A stretch of 64,000 bases of DNA from Crocinitomicaceae bacterium (GTDB lineage Bacteria > Bacteroidota > Bacteroidia > Flavobacteriales_D > Crocinitomicaceae): positions 992,001-1,056,000 of the forward strand of contig JADJGJ010000001.1 of NCBI GenBank assembly GCA_016708105.1. The letters run 5' to 3'. Under the pieces are notes generated by a model. The model searched no databases, was not told the DNA's origin, and worked only from the letters and a program-made list of their open reading frames with translations. Position numbers and translations under genes: made by a program. This document shows positions 27,852 to 36,633 of this stretch, in pieces; position 1 is the first letter of the stretch; each line of letters starts with the position of its first letter.

Positions 27852-28510
27852 CTTTTGGATATATATATTATCTCAAATTCACCTGGCATGGTAGCAGATT
27901 GAATTAATACAGGTACTTTATAGATTATTGTTACATTTCTACTATTATGTCCATTAGTAATATCGTCGACAATTTGAACTTTTTCTACTTGTCCCTTTTG
28001 AGATAAAATAAACAGCTGATGGTCCGGAATGGAAAATAGCGAATTGAGAATTTTTGCTCCGACTGTTGGGTCAGACTCGTTGCAAATGATTGTTTCAGGA
28101 GAAGTATCTTCATATTCATAGTAATCTCCTTTGTTATCATAATCAGATCGAATTCTTTTTACTTTATGGTGAACAGCCTCACGCCCCTCGAGTTCTACCA
28201 TATGGATTAAAATATTTTCACTGAAGGCGTACGGACTATTATGCGGATACTTCCACCCCAACGGATCCACCGCAAAAAACCTCCCAATCCTTGGGTCATG
28301 CATGCGGTACTTGTAGTTGATTGAGTTGTTGTCTCCTTTTATTTCGTTGTCTTTTTCCTGGCCTTGGAAGGAGAAGCGGTAGTTTGCGTTGGTGGCGTTT
28401 CTGCCTGGCATTACCATGCCGTAGGGGTAGTAATCTAACTCGTAAAAAAACGAGCTGCAATTTTCTTGATATGCTTTTAAAGTGTGCATTGATAGAGGAA
28501 AGATAGTCAA
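27852..28510 (-). pseudogene. Rhs cassette C, core and 5' part of unique tail
   Basis: It starts in the shared junction block (MHTLKAYQENCSSFF), enters the Rhs core (YPYGMVMPGRN...YRMHDPRIGRFFAVDPLGWKYPHNSPYAF) and then a unique tail from ~residue 110 (GREAVHHKVKRIRSDYDNKG). The frame runs into the IS4 element and ends ten codons inside it. Upstream YD repeats and an N-terminal export region are missing. With 25962-26505 restored, the unique tail would be about 290 residues. Confidence 0.85.
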
Positions 28511-28600
28511 TTTTTATTTCACAGCTACTCAACAAAATGACCGTCTGTTTTTTTACATGGCATTAACTCCGTTTGAAGCATTTGTTATATAAATATTCAG
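28430..28600. repeat. Rhs/IS3 junction repeat, copy C (short)
   Basis: It matches copy A through the CTCGTAAAAAAACGAG hairpin and TTTTTTTACATGGCATTAACTC, ending at TTTGTTATATAAATA. The IS3 part is shorter than in copies B and D. Confidence 0.7.
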
Positions 28601-28655
28601 TCTGTTTTCATTGAAGTGAATTTGGGACGGGTTGTGAAAGTTGCCCCAGTAATTC
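28581..28655. repeat. Dispersed repeat shared with 43388-43455
   Basis: The segment around GTTTTCATTGAAGTGAAT and TTGGGACGGGTTGTGAAAG recurs with substitutions at 43388-43455, just upstream of the first Rhs cassette. Both array ends thus carry a related sequence. Confidence 0.5.
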
Positions 28656-28787
28656 AATGACGATTTACGTAAGGCACGAGCGTGACGCTCGCGCCAGCGG
28701 GGGGACAGCTTGTGAAAGTTGCCCCAGTAATTCAATGACGATTTACGTAAGGCACGAGCGTGACGCTCGCGCCAGCGGGGGCTTTAG
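28632..28787. repeat. Tandem duplication, 78-bp period, with GC-rich palindrome
   Basis: Two copies (28632-28702 and 28710-28780) of a unit contain TTGCCCCAGTAATTCAATG and a hairpin CGAGCG-TGA-CGCTCG, each ending in GCCAGCGGGG. The GC content is far above the flanks. Two copies, no spacers and no cas genes rule out a CRISPR reading. Confidence 0.85.
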
Positions 28788-28836
28788 CGCAGCATAAATA
28801 TACTGCGCAGCGTTCTCAATTACTGCGAATGGGGGG

Positions 28837-29151
28837 CTACTTCATCGCTTTTTCTAAATTCATTCGTCCACTGAGAACGGTAATAATTGTTACCTGATTA
28901 TTTTCGCATTCAGGATAGTAAATAATTCGATAGCCTTTAAAAATGACTTCCCGTAAATCACCTAAAGGAGTATTGATAAATTCAGGAACACGTCTGCCGA
29001 TATCTAAATAATCCTGCAATTCATCTTCTGTATAAAGTACAAGACTGGTAACAAAACGCCTGGCGTAAATAACAGAGTCTTTCGATATGTAATCAAATAT
29101 ATTTTGCAGGTTTGTTTGTGCCCGCTGTGACCAGACTATTTCTGTCGCCAT
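28837..29151 (-). CDS. ParE/RelE-family toxin
   Basis: The 104-residue protein has the RelE/ParE fold pattern: IVWSQRAQTNLQNIFDYIS at the N-terminus, VPEFINTPLGDLREVIFKGYRIIY in the middle (the conserved R-x-hydrophobic-x-Y strand) and ITVLSGRMNLEKAMK at the end. It overlaps the antitoxin gene by 16 bases, so translation is coupled. ParE-type members poison gyrase and RelE-type members cut mRNA; the sequence looks closer to ParE, but I cannot decide. Confidence 0.88.
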   Translation of the reverse strand: MATEIVWSQRAQTNLQNIFDYISKDSVIYARRFVTSLVLYTEDELQDYLDIGRRVPEFINTPLGDLREVIFKGYRIIYYPECENNQVTIITVLSGRMNLEKAMK

Positions 29152-29330
29152 GTATCAATCTTGTTTAAGAGTTCTTTTGTTGTAATTGTTTTTCCCTCTT
29201 CTTTGTCTTTTAAACCCTCCAACACCTGAGCCGTCAGATTTATTTCATACATGATTTCCTCCAATGTACATGACTGAGGTAAGTTTTTTATCACTTCAAT
29301 ACTCGTGTCTCTTAACTGACGTGCTTCCAT
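29136..29330 (-). CDS. Antitoxin of the ParE/RelE pair
   Basis: This 64-residue acidic protein precedes and overlaps the toxin gene. The segment VIKNLPQSCTLEEIMYEINL suggests a helical dimerisation region like that of small antitoxins in Bacteroidota, and the lysine-rich C-terminus would wrap the toxin. A -7 promoter element lies 23 bases upstream. Confidence 0.78.
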   Translation of the reverse strand: MEARQLRDTSIEVIKNLPQSCTLEEIMYEINLTAQVLEGLKDKEEGKTITTKELLNKIDTWRQK

Positions 29331-29352
29331 ACTTTCCTAATTTTGATTAGCT

Positions 29353-29360
29353 CAAATTTA
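29353..29360 (-). promoter_or_regulatory. -7 promoter element of the toxin-antitoxin pair
   Basis: TAAATTTG on the minus strand matches TAnnTTTG and lies 23 bases before the antitoxin ATG. No clear -33 element is seen. Confidence 0.4.
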
Positions 29361-29471
29361 CGCTATTTTCGGCTGTTTTAAAAGGAATACTTTAAATATC
29401 CGGCATCATCCTTTCAAGTTGTTCCTAGAGTGAATCTAATTTATTGGTGCTGTATCTTTCTGTTGAACTTA

Positions 29472-29869
29472 CGTAGGGGTAGTAATCTAACTCACAAAAA
29501 AACGAGCTGCAATTTTCTTGATATGCTTTTAAAGTGTGCATTGATAGAGGAAAGATAGTCAATTTTTATTTCACAGCTACTCAACAAAATGACGGCATGT
29601 TTTTTACATGGCATTAACTCCCTTTGAAGCTTATACAAAACCGTCAACATCATTAAATTTCACAAATGAAATGACCAAAGCCAAAGTAAATCGAATTCAA
29701 CAAAATCGAAAAGTGAATTGTGAAAATTGCAACGGAAAATAGAATTCAAAAATCAAACGAAGAATGGTTTTAATCAGTTCTGGTATAATAACCTTTACTT
29801 TTTTTATTTCAGTAAAAACTCAATCAAAAATCTTGGTCTTTTGAATCAAGTTTCTGACCAGTTGAATTT
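29472..29869. repeat. Rhs/IS3 junction repeat, copy D (long)
   Basis: It matches 22951-23349 over about 400 bases. It starts inside the Rhs YPYG codons, so only a sliver of Rhs core remains. With its flanks it fills most of the gap between the antitoxin (ends 29330) and the lipoprotein gene at 29898. Confidence 0.8.
29608..29742 (+). pseudogene. IS3-type transposase C-terminal remnant, second copy
   Basis: From ATG at 29608 it reads MALTPFEAYTKPSTSLNF and then RIQQNRKVNCENCNGK before a stop, almost identical to the end of the fragment at 23057-23221. No catalytic residues remain. Confidence 0.55.
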
Positions 29870-29897
29870 TAAAGGCTTCGATGTATCGAAGTCTGTA

Positions 29898-30707
29898 TTA
29901 CGGAATACTTGTAGAAGTAGCGGGGGAGGCTGTTAGCCAATCTGGATAAACAAGAGATTTCGTGGTGTCATTTACATCAAACTCCATTGGAGTGGAGTCC
30001 TTCAATTCAAGGATATAGTTGACAAGTTTCAATGCTTTACTGTTAGAAAAGAATAATGTACTATTACCAAACAGAGTTTTGAAAATCTGAATTTTCGCAA
30101 ATTCCCTATTTGAATCTCCACAATCCAATAAAAAATCCTTACGAAGATATTGTAAGAAAGTAGGATATTCATACCACATTGAAGTGTCAAATAACGAATC
30201 TTCCAAATATCTACTGTGTTCAATTATTTCATCAAAATGGGTGAGTACCTTAGAAGTATTTGTACGCATAATATACCTAAGAATTTGATTATACAAATCA
30301 TCAATACCTTGATACTCTTTTCGCAAGTTTTTGACATCTTGTTTATCTGCCCGGTAACGTTTTAATCCAAACTCCGGATCAGGTAATTGTATTTCCAGTA
30401 TCACTGAATCTGTTACATCAGTAATTTGTTTATCCATGGATCTAATCATCATTTCATTATAAGCAATGATAAATTCCGCGTGAGCATACTCGTCAATTTC
30501 CCAAAAAATTCTTAGTTTATTTATTCCTTCAGTGTCACCATATAGTACATTCAATGCATTGATTTTTATACTGTCTTCTCTTGCATGAGAAATGAAATGA
30601 TTTCTTACATCATCTCTTACTTGCTCAAACGCGTCAACTTTATTTTCAATTATACATGAACATATAAGTGCGATCAGTCCAGTCAAAAAAATATAATATC
30701 TATTCAT
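29898..30707 (-). CDS. Lipoprotein, candidate immunity protein of Rhs cassette E
   Basis: The ATG at 30707 gives MNRYYIFLTGLIALICSC, a lipoprotein signal with lipobox LICSC; a TTG four codons upstream overlaps the stop of the Rhs gene. The mature ~250-residue part is charged and mainly helical, with no domain I recognise. It starts 8 bases after the stop of Rhs cassette E and is therefore the likely cognate immunity gene, acting at the periplasmic face. The last residues (SPATSTSIP) run into repeat-like sequence. Confidence 0.68.
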   Translation of the reverse strand: MNRYYIFLTGLIALICSCIIENKVDAFEQVRDDVRNHFISHAREDSIKINALNVLYGDTEGINKLRIFWEIDEYAHAEFIIAYNEMMIRSMDKQITDVTDSVILEIQLPDPEFGLKRYRADKQDVKNLRKEYQGIDDLYNQILRYIMRTNTSKVLTHFDEIIEHSRYLEDSLFDTSMWYEYPTFLQYLRKDFLLDCGDSNREFAKIQIFKTLFGNSTLFFSNSKALKLVNYILELKDSTPMEFDVNDTTKSLVYPDWLTASPATSTSIP

Positions 30708-30715
30708 AATCTGAT

Positions 30716-32501
30716 TCAATTACCGCCCGTAGCTGGTGTCATCGGGGGGGTGATTTCCAAATTTCCATCCAAGGCATCTTGGTATAGTGTAGGATTTTCA
30801 ATCTTCAATATTTTAAAATAACAACTATCTCCATAATTTATTTCCATCCAATTTAAAAAAACTGGATCAAATAATACATTATCTGCAGCTGATACTGAAC
30901 TATCAATTGGTTCTGTTGTTGTCCAAGAAATGACTCCAACCACTCCTACCTCTATACCTGCATATAGACCTGCAACATACGAGTGCGTTGTGGCTTTATA
31001 AACTACCGTTCCATTGTCGGTTTGTCCCTCCTTTATTGTGTATGAATAACCTCCCACTGCTGATGCACCTATTGATACTATATCTGTTGATGTTGCCTTG
31101 TTTAATTCATCTGTTACACTAGTCACCCCCCTCCAATACGAAAATGTCAATGTTCCTTTACCAGCGCTACCACTCATTCCATAACCAGACTTCGTAACAC
31201 CCGCTTGGATATCAACACCTTGAACTTTGACACTAGCACCATTTTCCCAATTTCCCGATTTTGGACTAGTTAATACTTTGTCCCCCCCAATGCTTGCACT
31301 GACAGGTCCTATGCCTCCTGCAAAACTTCCGCTTTTTATAGGGAATGTTGCCGTTGGCTCATAGGGAGCAGTTAGAATATATGATCTAATTCGAGCCTTC
31401 AACTGATCTGCAACGTAATAAGATCCCTCACTGTGTAACTGAACGTATGCAGCGAGATACCAGTTTAATACATTATTTGCATCATGAACATTTCTTATAA
31501 GCGGGTAATATTTTTCTGGCCCCTCTGTGTAATCAAACCCAGGTGGTGGTGTCGGAGAGGTTTCCAAGCCTTCCAACTCAACCCAAGCAATCACTTTATT
31601 CTCACTAAACGCATAAGGTGAATTGTGCGGATATTTAGGCGCCAACGGATCAACCGCAAAAAACCTCCCAATCCTTGGGTCATGCATTCTGTACTTGTAG
31701 TTGATTGAGTTGTTGTCACCTTTTATTTCGTTGTCTTTTTTGGCCTTGGAAGGAGTAGCGGTAGTTTGCGTTAGTGGCGTTTCTGCCTGGCATTGTCATG
31801 CCGAATGGGTAGTAATCAGAGTATGAAACAATATCAGATTCATAACCTGTTTGCAATGCGTTTGGAATTTTTCTATCTGTTATTACTTCAAGCACGTTGT
31901 TGAGGTGGTTTGAAAGTTCGTAGAATTTTTCACCTACTTTTCTTTTTTCTTTTTCAAAGTTAGCAGGATAATCTGTTTGTGATTCTTCACTTAAAATTGT
32001 TGGATAAAAAGTTGAATACGCATCATCAATGGTGAACTCTCGTTTTGTGAGTTTGCGGTTTTCATTTTTCATACCTATGCGGTTACTGCCATAGATACCG
32101 CGCTCTGATAAATAAAGGTTGTCATCAACCCAGGTGTAGGTTTCTGTTGATAGGGTGTGGTTGGCATCTTGCGTGCGCTCGTAAGTAGCCATCAGATTAC
32201 CAACTGCATCATAAACGTAGTAGGTATATACTGCGCCCAGGTGATTGATGCCTTTTTCTACTTTCATTAAACGGTTGCCTTGGGCATCATACACAAATTC
32301 AATTTCAATATTGTCACTTTGTGTTATTTTACGCACCTTGCCATCTGGTGTCCAATCAATATTTGTGATGTTTTCCTGGGCATCAGTTTTTAACTGACCA
32401 ATGGCATCATAGGTGTAATTATTAGTTAGCTGATCATCTACATCAAGGGTTGAAATGACTGTGCCTGCTGCATCATCTACGCTAAGCAACCGGTGACACA
32501 A
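30716..32501 (-). pseudogene. Rhs cassette E, frameshifted in the core
   Basis: It carries several YD-type segments (NYTYDAIGQLKTDAQENIT, FVYDAQGNRLMKV), the core and a ~270-residue glycine/serine-rich tail (ending ITPPMTPATGGN) of unknown activity. At ~31740 two bases are missing compared with all other cores (GGCCAAAAAAGACAAC instead of GGCCAGGAAAAAGACAAC), so translation ends soon after at GQKRQRNKR. It begins with a TTG 28 bases after the gene at 32530 ends and has no ATG or N-terminal export part. Confidence 0.85.
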
Positions 32502-32529
32502 TTTAATTTTAAACTCTCAGTTCAGTTAT

Positions 32530-33438
32530 TCATTTTTTCTTCTGTTCACTAATTACAACACCATTTTTATATGTTTGAACTAGGTAAAGTGTTCCATTTT
32601 CATCATAATAATTAAGAGTTCCATTTCCATCTTTTATTGTACCCTTTTCAAGACTATTGCCGTTCTTGTCGAATAGCTGGGTAACGTTAAAAAGTTTGTT
32701 TGCTTGATAGATCCTTTCAACCCACAAATTTCCATTGGTATGATAGTATTGATAAACCCCATCCATTTGACCGGATTTGTAATTAATAATTTCTTTCAAA
32801 GCTCCATCAGTGTAATACTGAATGTACTCTCCGTTAAGAGTATCAGAAAGAAAGGACATAGAAATTTTTTTTGTTCCTGACGAGTAGAAACAATGCTGCT
32901 CACCTTCTCTTAAATTATCGATATAATTGTAGGAACAGTAAATATTACCATCTTGATAATAAACTACTCTATTATTTTGAATCAGACCACTTTTATACGT
33001 GCCTGATTCAGCTTTTTCACCTGTTAAATAGTAGGCATTGTAACTACCTTCAAGTGTATCTTCTTTATAAAAATATTCTCCAATAAGTAATTTTTCAAAC
33101 GAATCATCTTCAACGCAATAAAATTTCCACAGTCCTGTCCGCTTTCCTAAACAATATTCACCTGTTGCGTATATCAACAAAACACAGGGTTGTGAGAATG
33201 GAATTCCCTTCTGTATTGAATAGTAATAAAAGTCTATTACATCATAATCTTCCCAAAATCCAATTTTTTGCCCTTTTTTCATTTTTCCTTTTGGAACAAA
33301 AAATTTATCTGCTGTTCCAGAAACTAAATAACCTGTGAGGGTTGAATCTTTCACTATCTCTTGAGCACCACAATTGTTGTGATACAGTGAAGCAATTAAC
33401 ACTATTAAAAGGGTAGTATAGTCTCGCATTTTTCTCAT
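32530..33438 (-). CDS. Exported MORN-variant repeat protein, candidate immunity protein
   Basis: The 302-residue protein has a signal peptide (LLIVLIASLYHNNCGAQE) and about nine MORN-variant units such as YYQDGNIYCSYNYIDNLREG and YYHTNGNLWVERIY, the YwqK-like pattern. It lies after the polytopic protein at 33484 and just before Rhs cassette E. It may be a second gene of the cassette F immunity unit or the orphan immunity gene of a lost cassette. Start could be at 33438 or at the second Met (MRDYT). Confidence 0.75.
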   Translation of the reverse strand: MRKMRDYTTLLIVLIASLYHNNCGAQEIVKDSTLTGYLVSGTADKFFVPKGKMKKGQKIGFWEDYDVIDFYYYSIQKGIPFSQPCVLLIYATGEYCLGKRTGLWKFYCVEDDSFEKLLIGEYFYKEDTLEGSYNAYYLTGEKAESGTYKSGLIQNNRVVYYQDGNIYCSYNYIDNLREGEQHCFYSSGTKKISMSFLSDTLNGEYIQYYTDGALKEIINYKSGQMDGVYQYYHTNGNLWVERIYQANKLFNVTQLFDKNGNSLEKGTIKDGNGTLNYYDENGTLYLVQTYKNGVVISEQKKK

Positions 33439-33483
33439 GATTATTCCAGATTAAATTAGGGTGATCCAATAGTCATTTGTTGA

Positions 33484-34260
33484 TCATTCAATATTTTTTA
33501 AATTATCAGTATTTGGTTTGGTTTCAGTGATAGCGATAGGTTTGTCGTTCTTATACTTTACCAATTGAATCAAAACACAAAAAAGTATTGTCAGAGCTAA
33601 ACCGAGATCAATAATATAAAAGACATCATTATAAAAAAATAACATTTTGAAAAAAGTCAAAAGTGCAGAAATAAAGAGTGAAAACGCAAGTAAGTTTTTC
33701 CATTTTTTCAATTTTGAACTCAAGATAAAGAAATTTGATAATAAAATTAGTACAGGCAGCCCTCCAAAAAATATAAATATATAGTCATTCCAAAAGAAGA
33801 GCACTATTTCAAATATCAGCATGATTGATGTAACACAAATTGTAAAACTTCTAAGTAGTTTTGACTGAACATCCTGCTTATCAATTAAAATACGTTTAAT
33901 TAAGGTAAGAGTATTCTTATTCTCATCAGCAGTAGGGGTTTTATACTTATAATATAGAAAGTGTGCGAGGCTGGTTACAGCGCCGATGACACTAAATGTA
34001 ATCCCTTGTATTATGTACGAATCAAACGGTATTCGGCGGAATAAAGTGGCATCAATAATAGCCAAACAATTTCCTCCGATTAGTACTACATATGTTCGCT
34101 CCTTGCCGAAAAGAAATAGAAGAGCCGCTAGATTAATTAGTGTATTAAATGGCAACAGGACTCCATGGAAAACAACTCCATAAATATCGAATATTGCTAT
34201 GATAGCCAAAACGACAAGTAAAATCGAATTCTCACGTAAAATCTGACGTTTGGTTTTCAT
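33484..34260 (-). CDS. Polytopic membrane protein, candidate immunity protein of Rhs cassette F
   Basis: The 258-residue protein has about seven hydrophobic segments (from ENSILLVVLAIIAIFDIYGV to DLGLALTILFCVLIQLV) and a charged cytoplasmic tail. No family is recognised. It starts 38 bases after the stop of Rhs cassette F, whose tail itself has a strongly hydrophobic stretch, so an inner-membrane immunity protein against a membrane-targeting toxin is a reasonable but unproven reading. Confidence 0.65.
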   Translation of the reverse strand: MKTKRQILRENSILLVVLAIIAIFDIYGVVFHGVLLPFNTLINLAALLFLFGKERTYVVLIGGNCLAIIDATLFRRIPFDSYIIQGITFSVIGAVTSLAHFLYYKYKTPTADENKNTLTLIKRILIDKQDVQSKLLRSFTICVTSIMLIFEIVLFFWNDYIFIFFGGLPVLILLSNFFILSSKLKKWKNLLAFSLFISALLTFFKMLFFYNDVFYIIDLGLALTILFCVLIQLVKYKNDKPIAITETKPNTDNLKNIE

Positions 34261-34298
34261 TAATTACTGGAAACTTTTATAGTAGCAAAATTACAAAT

Positions 34299-35996
34299 TT
34301 ATTGTTGCCAAGAGAATTTATTTTTCCCTCCTAAACTGTAATCAATTCCAGTACCAATACCATGTCCAGCTAATTGATATGACCAATAAAATGGGTTCGT
34401 AATATCACTTGACCCAAAGGCAGTGCCAGTGTATCCCAAGAAAGCGCCTGTACCTAGTTGGGCATAAAACTCACCCCAAGATTTGTCTTTAGTACCTGCA
34501 ATCTCCATTTTTAAACCATTGCTGCTCAAGTTCCAATCGAACGCAGCATCAATTGGCGCTGTTATAGACCAATGCGGACTGACCATTTGTGTAATAGGTT
34601 GAATTAAATCAACCTTACCTGTTGTCCAACCTTGGTAGATTATATTAAACGTAGAAGTAACAGCATTAATCTTCCAATTACTTATTTGCCACTGCGCATA
34701 TCTACTAACTAACATAGGTGTATAGGTTGCAACGTATGTTCCCCCCACATAAGCACCATAGGCACCATAAGCTCCGATTTCAAAGATTGCTGGTAATGCA
34801 ACCGCGGCGGTAACCATAATTGCTGGAGCACCAATAATCATTAAAATACCACGTCCCATATTTTCATAAGCATCGCGATTCTGGTCTCTTGTATATTGAA
34901 AGAGAATATTATTTCTCTGGCCTTCAGTCAACTTTTTCCAATCACCAGATTTTTGTAAACCACTTACATAGTCGTGATAGCCATTAGTTGCATTCAGATA
35001 AGAAATGATTGAAGGATGATCCCTTGTCTCAAGATATCGCATTCTACGGGCATTGTAGTCCCAGTTTGATAATACTTCAACCGGTGCAGCAGTTATTAAC
35101 CATTGTCCCGAAATATTTGTCCAAAGTCGATTATGAAATTGTCCTTGCAACGGAGCATACAAAAATGTGCCTTCAGGGACGGAAGTTGGATCTGTTACTG
35201 GCTCTAATCCTTCCAATTCTCTTGAATCAATTACCCTGTTACCACTGAATAAATATGGAGAATAATGCGGATATTTAGCCGCTAATGGATCCACCGCAAA
35301 AAACCTACCAATGCGTGGGTCATGCATTCTGTACTTGTAGTTGATTGAGTTGTTGTCGCCTTTTATTTCGTTGTCTTTTTCCTGGCCTTGGAAGGAGAAG
35401 CGGTAGTTTGCGTTGGTGGCGTTCCTGCCTGGCATTACCATGCCGTAAGGCGTATAATCACACCAAGATGTAACATCTGCACTATAAAAATCAACATAGG
35501 TGTCAGAGTTTCCATCAACCGTTAAAAGTCTGTCTGAAATTACATTCAATACATTGTTCAGGTGGTTTGAAAGTTCGTAATCACGTTCACCTATAATTCT
35601 GGTTTCTGTTGATGGTGGTGTGTAGCTTGCTTCCATGTCAACATTGCGGGTGTAAATACCTAAGCGTTTGCCTCCGTAAATATGACTTTCTTTTAGAAAA
35701 CAAGTTGCATCCATGCCATCATCAAAATAATCATAGACCGCCATTACATTGCCTGATGCATCATGCGTGTAAATTGTTTCTTCAATTTCTCCGCTTAATT
35801 GAACAACTTTTTTAGCCACACGGTTTCCAAATGGGTCGTAAAAAAATTGTATGTAATTTGTTGTTGTCGTTTTGGATGGGTTGAGTGTGTAGTCAAATAT
35901 AATCTTTTCGGGTATTGGGGTTTGTGTGGAGTTCTTGTTGTAATGACTCGGATAGTTTCGATTTGAGGAGATGTGGTCCGGTATTTTATAATCCAA
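34299..35996 (-). CDS. Rhs cassette F: core plus unique C-terminal domain
   Basis: The 565-residue open frame has YD segments (FYDPFGNRVAKKVVQ), the core at ~180-265 (YTPYGMVMPGRN...RFFAVDPLAAKYPHYSPY...LEGLE) and a unique tail at 266-565. The tail has a hydrophobic Ala/Gly-rich segment at ~383-405 followed by YGAYGAYVGG, as in pre-toxin or membrane-inserting regions; its end (GTGIDYSLGGKNKFSW) matches no toxin I know. It starts with TTG overlapping the stop of the gene at 35986 by 11 bases and has no signal for export. Confidence 0.82.
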   Translation of the reverse strand: MDYKIPDHISSNRNYPSHYNKNSTQTPIPEKIIFDYTLNPSKTTTTNYIQFFYDPFGNRVAKKVVQLSGEIEETIYTHDASGNVMAVYDYFDDGMDATCFLKESHIYGGKRLGIYTRNVDMEASYTPPSTETRIIGERDYELSNHLNNVLNVISDRLLTVDGNSDTYVDFYSADVTSWCDYTPYGMVMPGRNATNANYRFSFQGQEKDNEIKGDNNSINYKYRMHDPRIGRFFAVDPLAAKYPHYSPYLFSGNRVIDSRELEGLEPVTDPTSVPEGTFLYAPLQGQFHNRLWTNISGQWLITAAPVEVLSNWDYNARRMRYLETRDHPSIISYLNATNGYHDYVSGLQKSGDWKKLTEGQRNNILFQYTRDQNRDAYENMGRGILMIIGAPAIMVTAAVALPAIFEIGAYGAYGAYVGGTYVATYTPMLVSRYAQWQISNWKINAVTSTFNIIYQGWTTGKVDLIQPITQMVSPHWSITAPIDAAFDWNLSSNGLKMEIAGTKDKSWGEFYAQLGTGAFLGYTGTAFGSSDITNPFYWSYQLAGHGIGTGIDYSLGGKNKFSWQQ

Positions 35997-36633
35997 ATTT
36001 GATAATTGTTTTATATCTTATTTCAGATAATACATTCAAATGATTTCCTCTTTTATACTCCTCGTGCAACAACAAAATATCTGAATGAATAGACTTTTCC
36101 CAATCACGGTCAGGCTTGGCTTCATTCCAAAAAAAATAATATTCATCGAATGAATCTTCAATGGCAGATTGGGAGCCGATAAGTAGGTTAGTTGAGATAA
36201 ATGCCCTAAAGTAGTGAATACCTTTTTTATAACGATCTGAACCTGATAAAAGGGAATAAAGTGATTTTAAATCCTGAGCAGGCTTGATATGACTTTTTTC
36301 CCTCAAAACATCAATTATTAGTCTTTTGGAATTCTCAATTTCAGTAAAAGTATCACACTTAAATAAATTGCCAGTTCGATTTGCGCTTGAGGATAACAAT
36401 TCTCCAAAATCGAATGAAATCACTTCCTGTGGAACAAAAGTCGGCATCATAAAATCACAAACATATAAATGTGTATTGACCGTATAGAAACTAAAGGCAT
36501 TTAATAAATAGTTGTCGTTCTTTAATTCATAATACAAGCCTCCCTTTGATTTAAAACCTTCATAAGCCACTTTCTTACTTATGTCGTTGACAAATTTTGT
36601 AATATTCATTTTATTCTTTTTTTCTAATTTCAA
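35986..36633 (-). CDS. Candidate immunity protein of Rhs nuclease cassette G
   Basis: The 215-residue protein has no signal peptide or membrane segment, so it is cytoplasmic, as expected for immunity to a nuclease. It has mixed alpha/beta composition and no recognised family. The upstream Rhs gene overlaps its start by 23 bases, or 16 if the ATG at 36609 (MNITKFVNDIS) is used with no overlap. Position and cell location both fit the PD-(D/E)xK toxin of cassette G. Confidence 0.68.
   Translation of the reverse strand: MKLEKKNKMNITKFVNDISKKVAYEGFKSKGGLYYELKNDNYLLNAFSFYTVNTHLYVCDFMMPTFVPQEVISFDFGELLSSSANRTGNLFKCDTFTEIENSKRLIIDVLREKSHIKPAQDLKSLYSLLSGSDRYKKGIHYFRAFISTNLLIGSQSAIEDSFDEYYFFWNEAKPDRDWEKSIHSDILLLHEEYKRGNHLNVLSEIRYKTIIKFGL

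Noticed and set aside
28321..28506. Short plus-strand frames (60-62 residues) with similar sequence at 21246, 22852 and 28321
   Set aside because: Their similarity comes only from being antisense to the conserved Rhs core; no independent coding evidence.
28553..28735. Minus-strand 60-residue frame across the 78-bp tandem repeat
   Set aside because: Its internal repeat (NYWGNFH) just reflects the DNA duplication; no other support for a protein.
28632..28787. Possible CRISPR array
   Set aside because: Only two adjacent copies, 78-bp units without unique spacers, no cas genes nearby.
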